From assembly GCA_003024985.2 (NCBI GenBank), contig PXIH01S0007552.1: a stretch of DNA of 10,915 bases; one strand, written 5' to 3'. Below the pieces are notes generated by a model. It was not told where the DNA came from. It ran no database searches and saw nothing but the letters and a program-made list of their open reading frames with translations. Both the position numbers and the translations under genes were made by a program. The stretch is from Euperipatoides rowelli (taxonomy: Eukaryota > Onychophora > Udeonychophora > Euonychophora > Peripatopsidae). Position 1 is the stretch's first letter. The number at the start of each line of letters is the position of its first letter. Below, piece by piece: positions 1-6,201 of this stretch.

Positions 1-8
1 TTTTGATC

Positions 9-98
9 ACATTTTTTTTTCTTTTGATGAAATTTTTCAACCTTAATTCTAAACAGACATTTTTTTTTCTTTTGATGGTAAGAGATTTTCAACCTTAA
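9..98. repeat. Degenerate tandem duplication, about 50-bp unit
   Basis: Two successive copies begin with ACAT, a T run and then CTTTTGATG (from positions 9 and 57), and both end with TTTTCAACCTTAA (ending at about 46 and 98). The second copy carries about 4 extra bases before TTTTCAACC, so the period drifts from 48 to 52. This is seen directly. It lies just outside the left arm of the large inverted repeat and may continue beyond the window edge. No function is inferred. Confidence 0.6.
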
Positions 99-133
99 AA
101 TATGTTTTATTGGAAGAAAAACAAAGATAGTAG

Positions 134-551
134 GGCGGTTAAGAGTAGAATAACCAAGGAATTGTTCAGTTAGTGATAAAAGCAGAAAATTTGGGGGAGA
201 TCTAGTTTGAAACACCGTAGAGTTCAACTAGAGCTAGAAGCACCTTGGCCAGACCCTCCTAGTAGGTGTTCTTACTAAAATCAAAATATCAACCAATACA
301 TATTAAAAAATGGCTCTATTTTCGGTTATATTATTTATAAAGAGATGATGATGATACTATTGAATCGCTAACACCTATCAATTATTCAATATGGCCGCAA
401 AAATTTAGAAAATTTTTACATTTAAGCACACCATTTCTATAAAGTCTTATGTTTGAATGGAATGATAAATTAAATATCTAAGGAGAATAACTGGGTCTAA
501 ATTCATGGCAATATTAGCTATGATTTCAAAATAGCCACCAAAATATCATAA
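134..551 (+). repeat. Left arm of long inverted repeat
   Basis: The reverse complement of this stretch aligns along its length with 3923-4387. Shared blocks include the match around 181-290 (CTAGTTTGAAAC, AGCACCTTGG, CCTAGTAGGTG) and the match around 425-500 (14 exact bases ATTTCTATAAAGTC, then TATGTTTGAAT, then GAATGATAAATTA with one change). It ends inside near TAGCCACCAAAATAT (532-546). Relative to the right arm it lacks about 50 bp in the segment around 320-345. It also carries a short ATG microsatellite near 346-357. Alignment was done by eye. Confidence 0.8.
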
Positions 552-752
552 ATTTTGTTGAATCTACAGATGACACTATTCATAATGCATTAGTTCATTT
601 TTGTAGTATAATGTTGAAGGAGATTAAGGATAAATAAAATTCTGTTAATTATTTAATGAAAGATGCTGATAAAATTAATACAAAATTAAGTAAGACATTG
701 TTTAAAATATATATTTTTGATGTTTAAAGATTGGCTATAATGAAGAAGACAC

Positions 753-936
753 ACCTTTACCAAAGCAAAGATCAGTGCACAGGTGTTCTGCCTCATTGCA
801 ATTGCAGAATGATAAACATTCGGTTTTACACCTATAAACATATCAGTTCATGGCATGATATGGATACTTCTGGTAAAACAGTCCAGTATGGAGCCCATTT
901 TTCATCTACTTTTTGCCATCCAAAAGAGGCTAGATC
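753..936 (-). pseudogene. C-terminal WGW-like and cysteine-rich tail of the pseudogene
   Basis: Two overlapping frames cover the end of the family. The first (832-936) reads FGWQKVDEKWAPYWTVLPE followed by SCHELICL and a stop; it corresponds to the WGW...W.P.WT.LPEAS..C.ELI region of relatives. The second (753-833) reads RCKTECLSFCNCNEAEHL and then CTDLCFGKG. All six cysteines of the usual C-x3-C-x4-C-x-C-x7-C-x3-C arrangement are kept, so this tail is less damaged than the frame break before it suggests. In relatives such tails are thought to bind metal or nucleic acid; that is inference. Confidence 0.75.
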
Positions 937-1042
937 TTTATAAAATTTGCTATGTGACTTGTTCACCAAAACTGTGAATGCAAGTTAGCCCTCAAAATAT
1001 TTTGGTACTAAGCCCCTTTAGTTGTTGGAAGTCTTTCTAATA

Positions 1043-1353
1043 CTATATTTTTTGTGTGAATAAATAATTTTGAACCTTGTTGATTTCATATTCTTTACTA
1101 CTCTTATCATACATGATTATTACAAATTGTTCAAGAGTATGAACATGATCCTCAGTTAATTCCAGACTCGGTGTGGAAAGCTCCACGAATGTATCTGTTA
1201 TTGTGGGATTCCCATGCCTTATATGTTTTTTCATACTAAGAAGTGATGAAAAAGTGTCACATCCTGTGATCACATGAAAATACAGCAACACTTTGAAATG
1301 TACTGAGCCAATGTGTTGAACTATTTCACGTACATTAATGTAAAGAAAACGGA
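1043..1353 (-). pseudogene. Best-preserved domain: TGCDT helix-hairpin-like segment and MYDRTS region
   Basis: This is the longest uninterrupted piece of the pseudogene. It reads FRFLYINVREIVQHIG, then the hallmark FHVITGCDTFSSLL, then a spacer, then TLEQFVIIMYDKSSKEYEIN and LFTQK before a stop. In intact relatives the matching stretches are FHALTGCDTVS..., LERFVVLMYDR(T/S)S and VNEARKQLF..K. The glycine-lysine run that normally follows (GRGKKTAW) has decayed to SMKKHIRH. The piece is open over about 100 codons, with no convincing start of its own, because it is an internal fragment. The upstream piece carrying HEEGDTR and TVDYD is in another frame and breaks off near 1350. Confidence 0.85.
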
Positions 1354-1542
1354 AGTTACAGCCATATCATAGTCCACAGTTTAAATTAGGATTGATTTGG
1401 TATTCGAATGTGTTTGATGAATTGCATGAAGTATTACCCTAGTATCACCTTCCTCATGATTTGATGGCAACAGGTCTGATAAATGAGGAATAAACTTTGA
1501 ACTAATAACTACATGACCAATATTAACAACCACCAGTTGGTC
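1350..1542 (-). pseudogene. HEEADTR-motif segment of the same pseudogene
   Basis: The minus-strand frame gives DQLVVVNIGHVVISS, then PSNHEEGDTRVILHA, then a TAA stop at 1380-1382, then TVDYDMAVTSV. In intact members this block reads approximately VVTHG.HVL...CSHEEADTRI.LHA...IRTVDTDVVVL. The invariant-looking HEE.DTR is kept apart from Ala to Gly, and TVDTD has become TVDYD. The conserved acidic residues are what suggest a metal-dependent PIN-type fold, but that assignment is inference. The frame differs from those of the neighbouring pieces on both sides. Confidence 0.8.
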
Positions 1543-1656
1543 AGTTAACATTTGGAAACAACATTTGCTAAGTACTTAAAAAGTTCATCTTTATTTTCAG
1601 AGCTACACAGGAACTTTGTGAAGTTATTTAGTGTTCTGTCTTCATTCCCTCAATAA

Positions 1657-1925
1657 TTATTTCAGTCTTTCTGAGTTATACATATCAAAAACTATGTTGA
1701 TTCGATTGGTGTTATTTTCTAACTGTTTTTGTACATAACTGATGTAAATAAATCTTGCATACTGTATACAAACTTTGTTCCTGGGCTTGACTTCAAGATA
1801 TGCACTAATACTGCTCCTTCTACAATTTTACAGACCACTGTTGAAGCATCAAGTGAGCAAGAAGTTACTCCTGATGTTAGACATTCTAAAACATCTGACA
1901 TTGTACCCACAAATAAGTAACCCAT
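1657..1925 (-). pseudogene. DGAVLVHML / WDEY-equivalent segment of the pseudogene
   Basis: The frame at 1719-1925 reads MSDVLECL, then CKIVEGAVLVHILKSSPGTK, matching the family block K(S)DLL.CLE...DGA.lV.ML.PG..KTF..YA. A frame change near 1740 then continues as YVQKQLENNTNRINIVFDMY and NSERLK before a stop at 1657-1659, matching Y(I/V)..QL..V.R.D.VWD.Y.PDSLK. The aspartate of DGA has become Glu, while the acidic residue of VWDxY is kept as VFDMY. The start at 1925 is only the edge of an open stretch, not a real gene start. Confidence 0.75.
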
Positions 1926-2231
1926 AACAGTTATAAATAGATGATAAGGCTTCCTTTACTACTAGAAGAACTCACTCATGTCAATTCCTCTATATTGGTA
2001 ACCAGTATATAATCTGAAGAAAATATTTATGTCTGCTTTTCATTTGAAGATTAGTCTTCTTAGTCTTCGAAGTGGTTAGTGGTGTTGAAAATACAGCAAG
2101 TTTATTATGATTAATGGAGTAGCAATGGGCTTTATTTATTTTTTAAATAGTTCTTTAATAAAGTCATTGTACAGTTTATATCAAGAGCATAAATAGACTG
2201 AACTGTGGTGATGACTCTGTTCTGCTAAACA

Positions 2232-2489
2232 CTATGTACAGATTGACAGCAGCAAGTCAAAAATGTCCTGAAAAGGATTAACCCATTCCTTTAGTTCTCC
2301 TACTAAATTGTGTGCATGATGTTGAAACCTGGTTTGAAAACTGGTGTTCATTTTGTGGTGTTTTTGCTTCAAGATTGGAAATCCTCTGTTTGCATCAATG
2401 AGAAAATTCCAAAATGCAAACTGTGGATATTTTTTGAACTCTTCTTTTGTCCATAAACAGTAGGAAAGATGTTGTGGGTAATTTTCCAA
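2232..2489 (-). pseudogene. N-terminal-half fragment with HH...NPF..DLL block
   Basis: An 85-codon open stretch. Its second half, KHHKMNTSFQTRFQHHAHNL then VGELKEWVNPFQDIFDLLLS, corresponds to the family segment HHEQ...VQ..F..HV.SLV.VIEE.GNPF.E.S.DLLVLD, the conserved step just before the PIN-like half. The first half, with KKYPQFAFWNFLIDANRGFP, I cannot place with certainty. Downstream on the minus strand it runs into stops, then the FFRLY piece at 1962-2040 continues the family order. Confidence 0.65.
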
Positions 2490-2692
2490 ATATGAATATT
2501 ATTGATAATACTATCAAAAGATTGATTTCTCTTCTCTTCTTGCATTTTTATTTTCTTTTTAAATTATTCAAGCAGAGTGGGTTTATATTTAATATGCCAT
2601 ACAACACTTCTTATTGATAGCATTTCAGAAATGCTTTGTAGAACAACATAAAAACATTTAATGCCTGAAATTGCATCATATTTTTTTAAAGA

Positions 2693-2757
2693 TAACTAGA
2701 AACTAATGGATGTACTACAGCTTCAGATTTTACAGCATCATGGCAGAAAATGCACAA
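2693..2757 (-). pseudogene. Possible N-terminal zinc-binding fragment (CIFCH)
   Basis: The minus-strand frame reads LCIFCHDAVKSEAVVHPLVS, resembling the CIICH....EKLVHP-type motif near the start of HEEADTR/TGCDT-family proteins. It lies upstream of the NPF fragment in the right orientation but in another frame. Only about 20 residues support it. An acidic open stretch just upstream (about 2760-2830, DPVTIKDHIADDD) may be part of the same protein but could not be matched. Confidence 0.45.
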
Positions 2758-2830
2758 ATCCCAAATGGCTTGTAGTCATCGTCAGCAATATGATCTTTAA
2801 TAGTCACTGGATCAAAATGCTGCACCGCCA

Positions 2831-3236
2831 TGATTATTCAATTTTATTTAAATTTTCTTATATGAAATTGCATCCAGCTNTAAAAAATGCCAAAATATAA
2901 CATTGAATTTTTCCATTGAAATATTTAAATTTGAAACATGAAAGCACTGAAATTTGGAATACTAAAGTTTCCTCATTTTCATGATTGATTTAGATAATTT
3001 ACATCAATAGAAAGAAGGAATAAATTTATTTAACAAGTAAAGGGTGATAAATTATTAAACATTTGTTAACCATTGTTTGAAATGAATTTCATTTAGTTAA
3101 AAGATTTTGAGGCTCAAAGTTAACCTAAAAAATTAAAACAATAACTAAAAGAATATGGGAAAAAAACAACATCTACGGTTGTTGTAAAACAGTTTAAAAT
3201 TACATATCTTCAATTGTTAACTTTGATTTAATAGTA
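2831..3236. other. Featureless AT-rich spacer
   Basis: This lies between the pseudogene's N-terminal remnant and an AT tandem array. It carries one ambiguous base (2880). I see no coding similarity, RNA-like folding or clear repeat. It would be the 5' flank of the pseudogene inside the large inverted-repeat element. Confidence 0.5.
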
Positions 3237-3331
3237 CACTTTTATAATACACTATTTTATAGTAATCTTTTATAATATTTTCTGATAATATTTTTAATAA
3301 TTCTTTTTATAATATTCTATTTATAATACAA
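3237..3331. repeat. Degenerate AT tandem array, TTTATAATA core
   Basis: The exact 9-mer TTTATAATA occurs at 3241, 3268, 3306 and 3320, with degenerate copies between (CTATTTTATAGTAAT, CTGATAATATTTT). The spacing is irregular. It lies inside the large element, upstream of the pseudogene's 5' end, and is either simple-sequence decay or a TATA-rich subterminal patch. Confidence 0.55.
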
Positions 3332-3611
3332 TTTTTCACAGATATCGCACACCACTTTCAGTATAACCTTACTTTTATAACGGCTGTAAAATTAGTCGGA
3401 ATCAATGTTGCCAACTGGCACTTTTTTTTTAATAAAATAAATTTCCCAAGGAAATTCTGTGTTTATTATGTACAATATTTACAAGTATGAAGTTACATTC
3501 TTCTAAACTGGATACAACAGTGACGCAATGTCCGTGCTCGTTAATCGTCTGCCATAAATCCATTTTACTTTGGAAAAGTCTATAATTACAAAGTCTAGAA
3601 TTAATTTTAAT

Positions 3612-3664
3612 CCCCGGAGCTGTACGATGACGAAAGAAAATTCTGTCATCCCTCAGCTCCGGGG
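3612..3664 (-). repeat. Perfect GC-rich two-stage hairpin inside the SINE
   Basis: The outer arms CCCCGGAGCTG (3612-3622) and CAGCTCCGGGG (3654-3664) pair perfectly over 11 bp. After a 3-nt by 3-nt internal loop, the inner arms GATGAC (3626-3631) and GTCATC (3645-3650) pair over 6 bp, around a 13-nt purine-rich loop on this strand. In SINE RNA it would sit immediately after the tRNA-like head. Its intact state in otherwise decayed surroundings is notable. Confidence 0.85.
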
Positions 3665-3673
3665 CTTCCCAGG

Positions 3674-3739
3674 GATCGAACTCACGATCTCCTTGTATGT
3701 ATAGCTCTAATCCAGCTGTAGCCTTGAACCACTGGACCA
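3674..3739 (-). promoter_or_regulatory. Internal Pol III promoter (A and B boxes) of the SINE
   Basis: The A-box-like TGGTCCAGTGG (minus strand, 3739-3729) and B-box-like GAGTTCGATC (3683-3674) match the TRGCNNAGTGG and GGTTCGANTCC consensus with few changes. The spacing is normal for type 2 Pol III promoters. Whether it is still used is unknown. Confidence 0.65.
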
Positions 3740-3922
3740 CAGGAGTTGTACAACTTGTACTTTATTAAATTACTTACTGTATATTACCCCGGATCATTAT
3801 GAACAACTGGGTAGTTGACTTGATCCTTTTTTATGGTTGAAATAATATAAATGTTTTATTAAAGGTGTTCAACGTCATACTGATTGGCTGAAAGTTACAT
3901 TGAGTGAATATGTAATATTTTC

Positions 3923-4387
3923 ATATTTTTGGCGGCCATTTTAAAGTCANAGTTTATATTGGCTAGAATTTAAATCCAATTATTCTCCTGAAATATATAA
4001 TTTATCATTCTATTCAAACATATGACTTTATAGAAATTGTACGTTCAAATGTAGTTTCATGTAGAAAATTTTCTCAATTTTGGTGCCATATTGAAAATTT
4101 GATGAACGCTAGCAATTCATTAGTTGCACCGTCATTTACCTTGACCATAAAAACAATATTAGATACCAGAAACATCTTTAATAGTAATACAACTGAAAGT
4201 AGAGCCATTTTTAATGTACATTAATACATATTGGCAGCCATTTTGTTTTCTAGTAAGTACACCTACTAGGAGAGTCCGACCAAAGTGCTTCTGACTGTAG
4301 TTGAATTCTACATGTTTCAAACTAGATCCCCACCAAATTTTGTGCTTTTATCACCAGCTAAACAATTGTTAATCTTAATCCCCCAAC
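3923..4387 (-). repeat. Right arm of long inverted repeat
   Basis: In opposite orientation to 134-551. The clearest matching blocks are TAATTTATCATT and ATTCAAACATA (about 3999-4022), GACTTTATAGAAAT (about 4024-4037), GCCATATTGAA, AGAGCCATTTTTAAT, ACACCTACTAGGAG, GTTTCAAACTAGATC and GCTTTTATCAC. Compared with the left arm it has about 50 extra bases near 4138-4195. It holds a near-palindrome around TAGTAAGTACACCTACTA (4253-4270) that is also present in the left arm. One ambiguous base lies at 3950. A 109-codon open frame starting at 4285 overlaps this arm and is not supported as a gene. Confidence 0.8.
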
Positions 4388-4737
4388 TAAGAGTTACAAT
4401 TAAATTTTTACATATAAAAACAAAATTGTATAAAATCATTCAAACTTTGAATGAAAATATAACTGGTAGAGAAAGACCACATATCCCCTCAAATGTCTTT
4501 GAACCTGTTATTACAAACTGTAGTTGTAGGAAATTTATATTTAAAAAAATATATTGTTATATAACACTCTTTGTAACTGTACGTAAATATATCTTGAGGA
4601 AAAGGATAACTTAAAAATAAGAGACTAAAACAAAGATGTGACTTTAAATCTTAGTCAGAAATGCTTTATTTCTAGTCTAAAAAACGAAGCATTGAAAATT
4701 GATTAATAAATATTATATTAATCATTTAGGGAAGTAT
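4388..4737. other. AT-rich stretch with no recognised feature
   Basis: This directly follows the right inverted-repeat arm. There is a small set of inverted words (AGACTA near 4622 and TAGTCT near 4673). Otherwise I see no gene, RNA or repeat. Confidence 0.5.
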
Positions 4738-5110
4738 GGGAGAGGGGGGGGGCTTTAAACTTGTTTTGTCCATTGTAATATTTATCTTTGAGCTGATCTT
4801 AATCTTAATCAAGTAATATTAAAGTCATTATTACATTAGTGCTTTTACCATTTTCGTCACTAAGAAGAGGGGGAGGAAGGGAGGGAGAGCTACCACTTCC
4901 AACTTTGGTCGAAAGTACAAAAATTGGAAAAATTTGTGTTTACAGTTGAAAAATATACAGTTGAAGCAGAATAAAAAAACTGTTGAATAGTTGTGAGTCG
5001 GAAATGTGAGGATTCGAAGTTGGGGAATTTTTTTATTTCACCCACCCCAACTCCCCTTCAAGAAAATTCTCTAGCTTCGGTTCTGGTATTCTTATCACTT
5101 TTAGTCATAG
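4738..5110. repeat. G-rich, MITE-like patch of unknown family
   Basis: The patch carries a G9 run (4744-4752), a GGA-rich purine tract (4867-4888) ending in AGAGCTACCA, an 8-bp perfect inverted repeat AGTTGGGG / CCCCAACT (5018-5025 and 5045-5052), and a closing segment CTCTAGCTTCGGTTCTGG (about 5070-5087). Runs of G next to an AGCTAC/TAGCTTCGG-like motif are typical of ends of invertebrate MITEs and other short repeats, but I could not define matching termini or a target duplication. Two different repeats could be juxtaposed here. Confidence 0.35.
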
Positions 5111-5278
5111 TATTTCATTTGTCTTTTTTAATAAAGAATAGCCTATTATTAATCTCTTTTTATCATAATTTTAATGTCGTAATTAGTAATATCATTATTG
5201 TAACTATTAATTAGTTTCTGCTAACTTTAAATACGAAAATTAGCGCTTTAATTTATAAAATTAAATAACATCTCTCAA

Positions 5279-5470
5279 GGTTTTCAAACAATTTTCTCAT
5301 GTCCCAGAATTCAACTGCAGTAACCTTTGAAAAGAAGCAAGGTAAAGAGGGCTAATAGAGGTCAAGGATTTAGAATGGTTTTCAAACAAGCTATAATAGA
5401 TTCAATGACCAACAACAACTACCAAAAAAAAAAAAGAAAAAAGAGGATAAAGGCTAATATAGAAGTTGTT
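5279..5470. repeat. Possible degenerate duplication, about 100-bp period
   Basis: GGTTTTCAAACAA occurs exactly at 5279-5291 and 5377-5389 (98 bp apart). Further on, AGGGCTAATAGAGG (about 5348) is echoed by AAGGCTAATATAGA (about 5449), about 101 bp later. The sequence between matches only weakly and the second copy has a poly-A stretch (about 5425-5442). Either an old tandem duplication or chance in biased sequence. Confidence 0.35.
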
Positions 5471-6093
5471 GTACATTTAAGATTATTGTAAAAAGTAAAG
5501 AATTTTAAACAACATAATAACCAGAATAAACTCAATACAAATATTATTCATTATTGCTGATGGTACTGTATGATTAATCTTTTAAATAAAATTTTATTGC
5601 TTGGCTAAAAAATAATATTAAAAAGAAAGTACACAAGGAAATATTTGAAAGAAAAATGAAATACTATATTCAAATTAAAGATATTTTTAAGATAGTTGAA
5701 ATTAATTTTTTGGAAATACATATGTTCTATCCATATTTGTTTAGACATTAGTTTAAAAGTTTGTAAAAAAAAATGGCTGAGAATTTGGAAGGGGTCATAA
5801 AAATATATGAAAAACATTAATTTTTTTTTGGAGTGGTAGTAAAATAGGATTACTTTCTGGTATGACACCTCTTAGACGGCACTTGAATCAAGCACCTCTC
5901 TTTATTGTTTTTTAAATAAATTTCTCGAAGAACCAGCATTTTTTATTTCCAATATTTCATTTTTATTACAATCTTCATTAAGCAGTGACAAACCTGAGAT
6001 CTTCATCTGTCACTTCATTCTTGCAATTCCAGTCTTCAAATCTTACTGAAGGACCAAAATACTTGGAAAATTCCCTAGATTGAATGCACTAGG
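5471..6093. other. AT-rich stretch, no supported gene
   Basis: An 87-codon open frame on the minus strand (5605-5868) is composed almost wholly of F, Y, I, L, N and K, as expected from AT-rich sequence, and shows no motif. Nothing else is recognised. The right part may be 3' body sequence of the Pol III-like unit that begins near 6201. Confidence 0.5.
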
Positions 6094-6201
6094 AAAAAAA
6101 AAAAAACTTCAAATTTGGTCCCTCCTGGGTATTGATCCTGCCTTGGAGTATTGTATCGGCTCTTCCACAGTCGTTTCCAAACCCACTTGACTATGGTGCC
6201 T
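6094..6201 (-). mobile_element. tRNA-derived SINE head or Pol III unit followed by T13
   Basis: On the minus strand the unit begins GGCACCATAGTCAAGTGGG. It has an A-box-like TAGTCAAGTGG (6193-6183) and a B-box-like GGATCAATACC (6138-6128), about 45 nt apart. About 20 nt after the B-box region comes a run of 13 T (6106-6094 read on the minus strand), which would terminate Pol III. The implied acceptor and T stems do not pair, so it is not a functional tRNA. It may be a SINE head whose body continues to lower coordinates, or a short independent transcript. It differs from the SINE at 3422-3744. Confidence 0.5.

Larger units (their letters stand above)
753..2757 (-). pseudogene. Decayed HEEADTR/TGCDT-family protein (transposon-associated, PIN/FEN1-like suspected)
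   Basis: On the minus strand, short reading-frame pieces fall in the order known for a large uncharacterised metazoan family that is usually found in repetitive copies. From N- to C-terminus: a CxxC piece CIFCHD (2693-2757); HH...NPFQD..DLLLS (2232-2489); FFRLYTGYQYRGIDMSEFF (1962-2040); SDVLECL...EGAVLVHIL (1719-1925); YVQKQL...VFDMYNSERLK (1657-1740); NFTKFL...NKDELFKYLA (1548-1626); HEEGDTR (1438-1458) and TVDYD; YFHVITGCDTFSS and LEQFVIIMYDKSS (1043-1353); LERLPTTKGA (1011-1046); FGWQKVDEKWAPYWTVLPE (832-936); and a Cys-rich tail (753-833). At least seven frame changes and several stops (one at 1380-1382) show it is dead. About 500 bp separate the first two pieces, less than the family normally needs, so an internal deletion is likely. 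Family recognition is from memory. The nuclease link is inference from the acidic TVDTD and GCDT motifs. Confidence 0.8.
3422..3744 (-). mobile_element. tRNA-headed SINE with A tail and GC-rich hairpin
   Basis: Read on the minus strand, it starts TCCTGTGGTCCAGTGG. An A-box-like TGGTCCAGTGG (3729-3739) and a B-box-like GAGTTCGATC (3674-3683) are about 45 nt apart, as in tRNA-derived Pol III promoters. The head does not fold into a proper tRNA (poor T stem), so it is a SINE head rather than a tRNA gene. A GC-rich hairpin follows (3612-3664), then a unique body, then an AATAAA-containing end and an A9 tail (3422-3430). The flanks look like an imperfect target duplication: GTTGTACAACTTGTAC at 3745-3760 against GTTGCCAACTGGCAC at 3407-3421. 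A 103-codon open frame over this unit is incidental. Confidence 0.75.
134..4387. mobile_element. Putative decayed DNA transposon with long terminal inverted repeats
   Basis: Diverged arms of over 400 bp in opposite orientation (about 134-551 and 3923-4387) bracket roughly 3.4 kb that contains one decayed, mobile-element-type pseudogene on the minus strand. That is the architecture of a long-TIR DNA transposon about 4.2 kb long. The outer ends are blurred: similarity fades between about 134 and 165 on the left and 4369 and 4387 on the right, so neither terminal bases nor a target-site duplication can be named. A SINE has inserted inside (3422-3744), and the arms are clearly diverged, so the element is old. 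Alternatively, two copies of one unrelated repeat landed in opposite orientation around the pseudogene; the sequence alone cannot exclude this. Confidence 0.5.

Noticed and set aside
731-943. 70-codon plus-strand open frame
   Set aside because: It lies antisense to the Cys-rich tail and WGW-like segment of the minus-strand pseudogene, whose motifs explain the sequence.
1729-1920. 63-codon plus-strand open frame
   Set aside because: Antisense shadow of the DGAVLVHML-type piece of the pseudogene.
3429-3740. 103-codon minus-strand open frame
   Set aside because: It coincides with the tRNA-headed SINE, including its A and B boxes and hairpin; no protein motif is visible.
3674-3744. Functional tRNA gene
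   Set aside because: The A and B boxes are present but the T and acceptor stems do not pair, and a long SINE body with an A tail follows.
3791-3826. Inverted words GGATCA / TGATCC with CAACT / AGTTG as a hairpin
   Set aside because: Interrupted by mismatches, and short; likely chance.
4285-4614. 109-codon plus-strand open frame
   Set aside because: Its first third is inside the right inverted-repeat arm, and the composition is that of random AT-rich sequence with no motif.
4993-5214. 73-codon plus-strand frame with a hydrophobic stretch
   Set aside because: The hydrophobicity follows from T-rich sequence; the frame crosses the G-rich repeat patch and has no recognisable domain.
5605-5868. 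87-codon minus-strand frame rich in F, I, Y
   Set aside because: An AT-composition artefact, without motif or credible start context.
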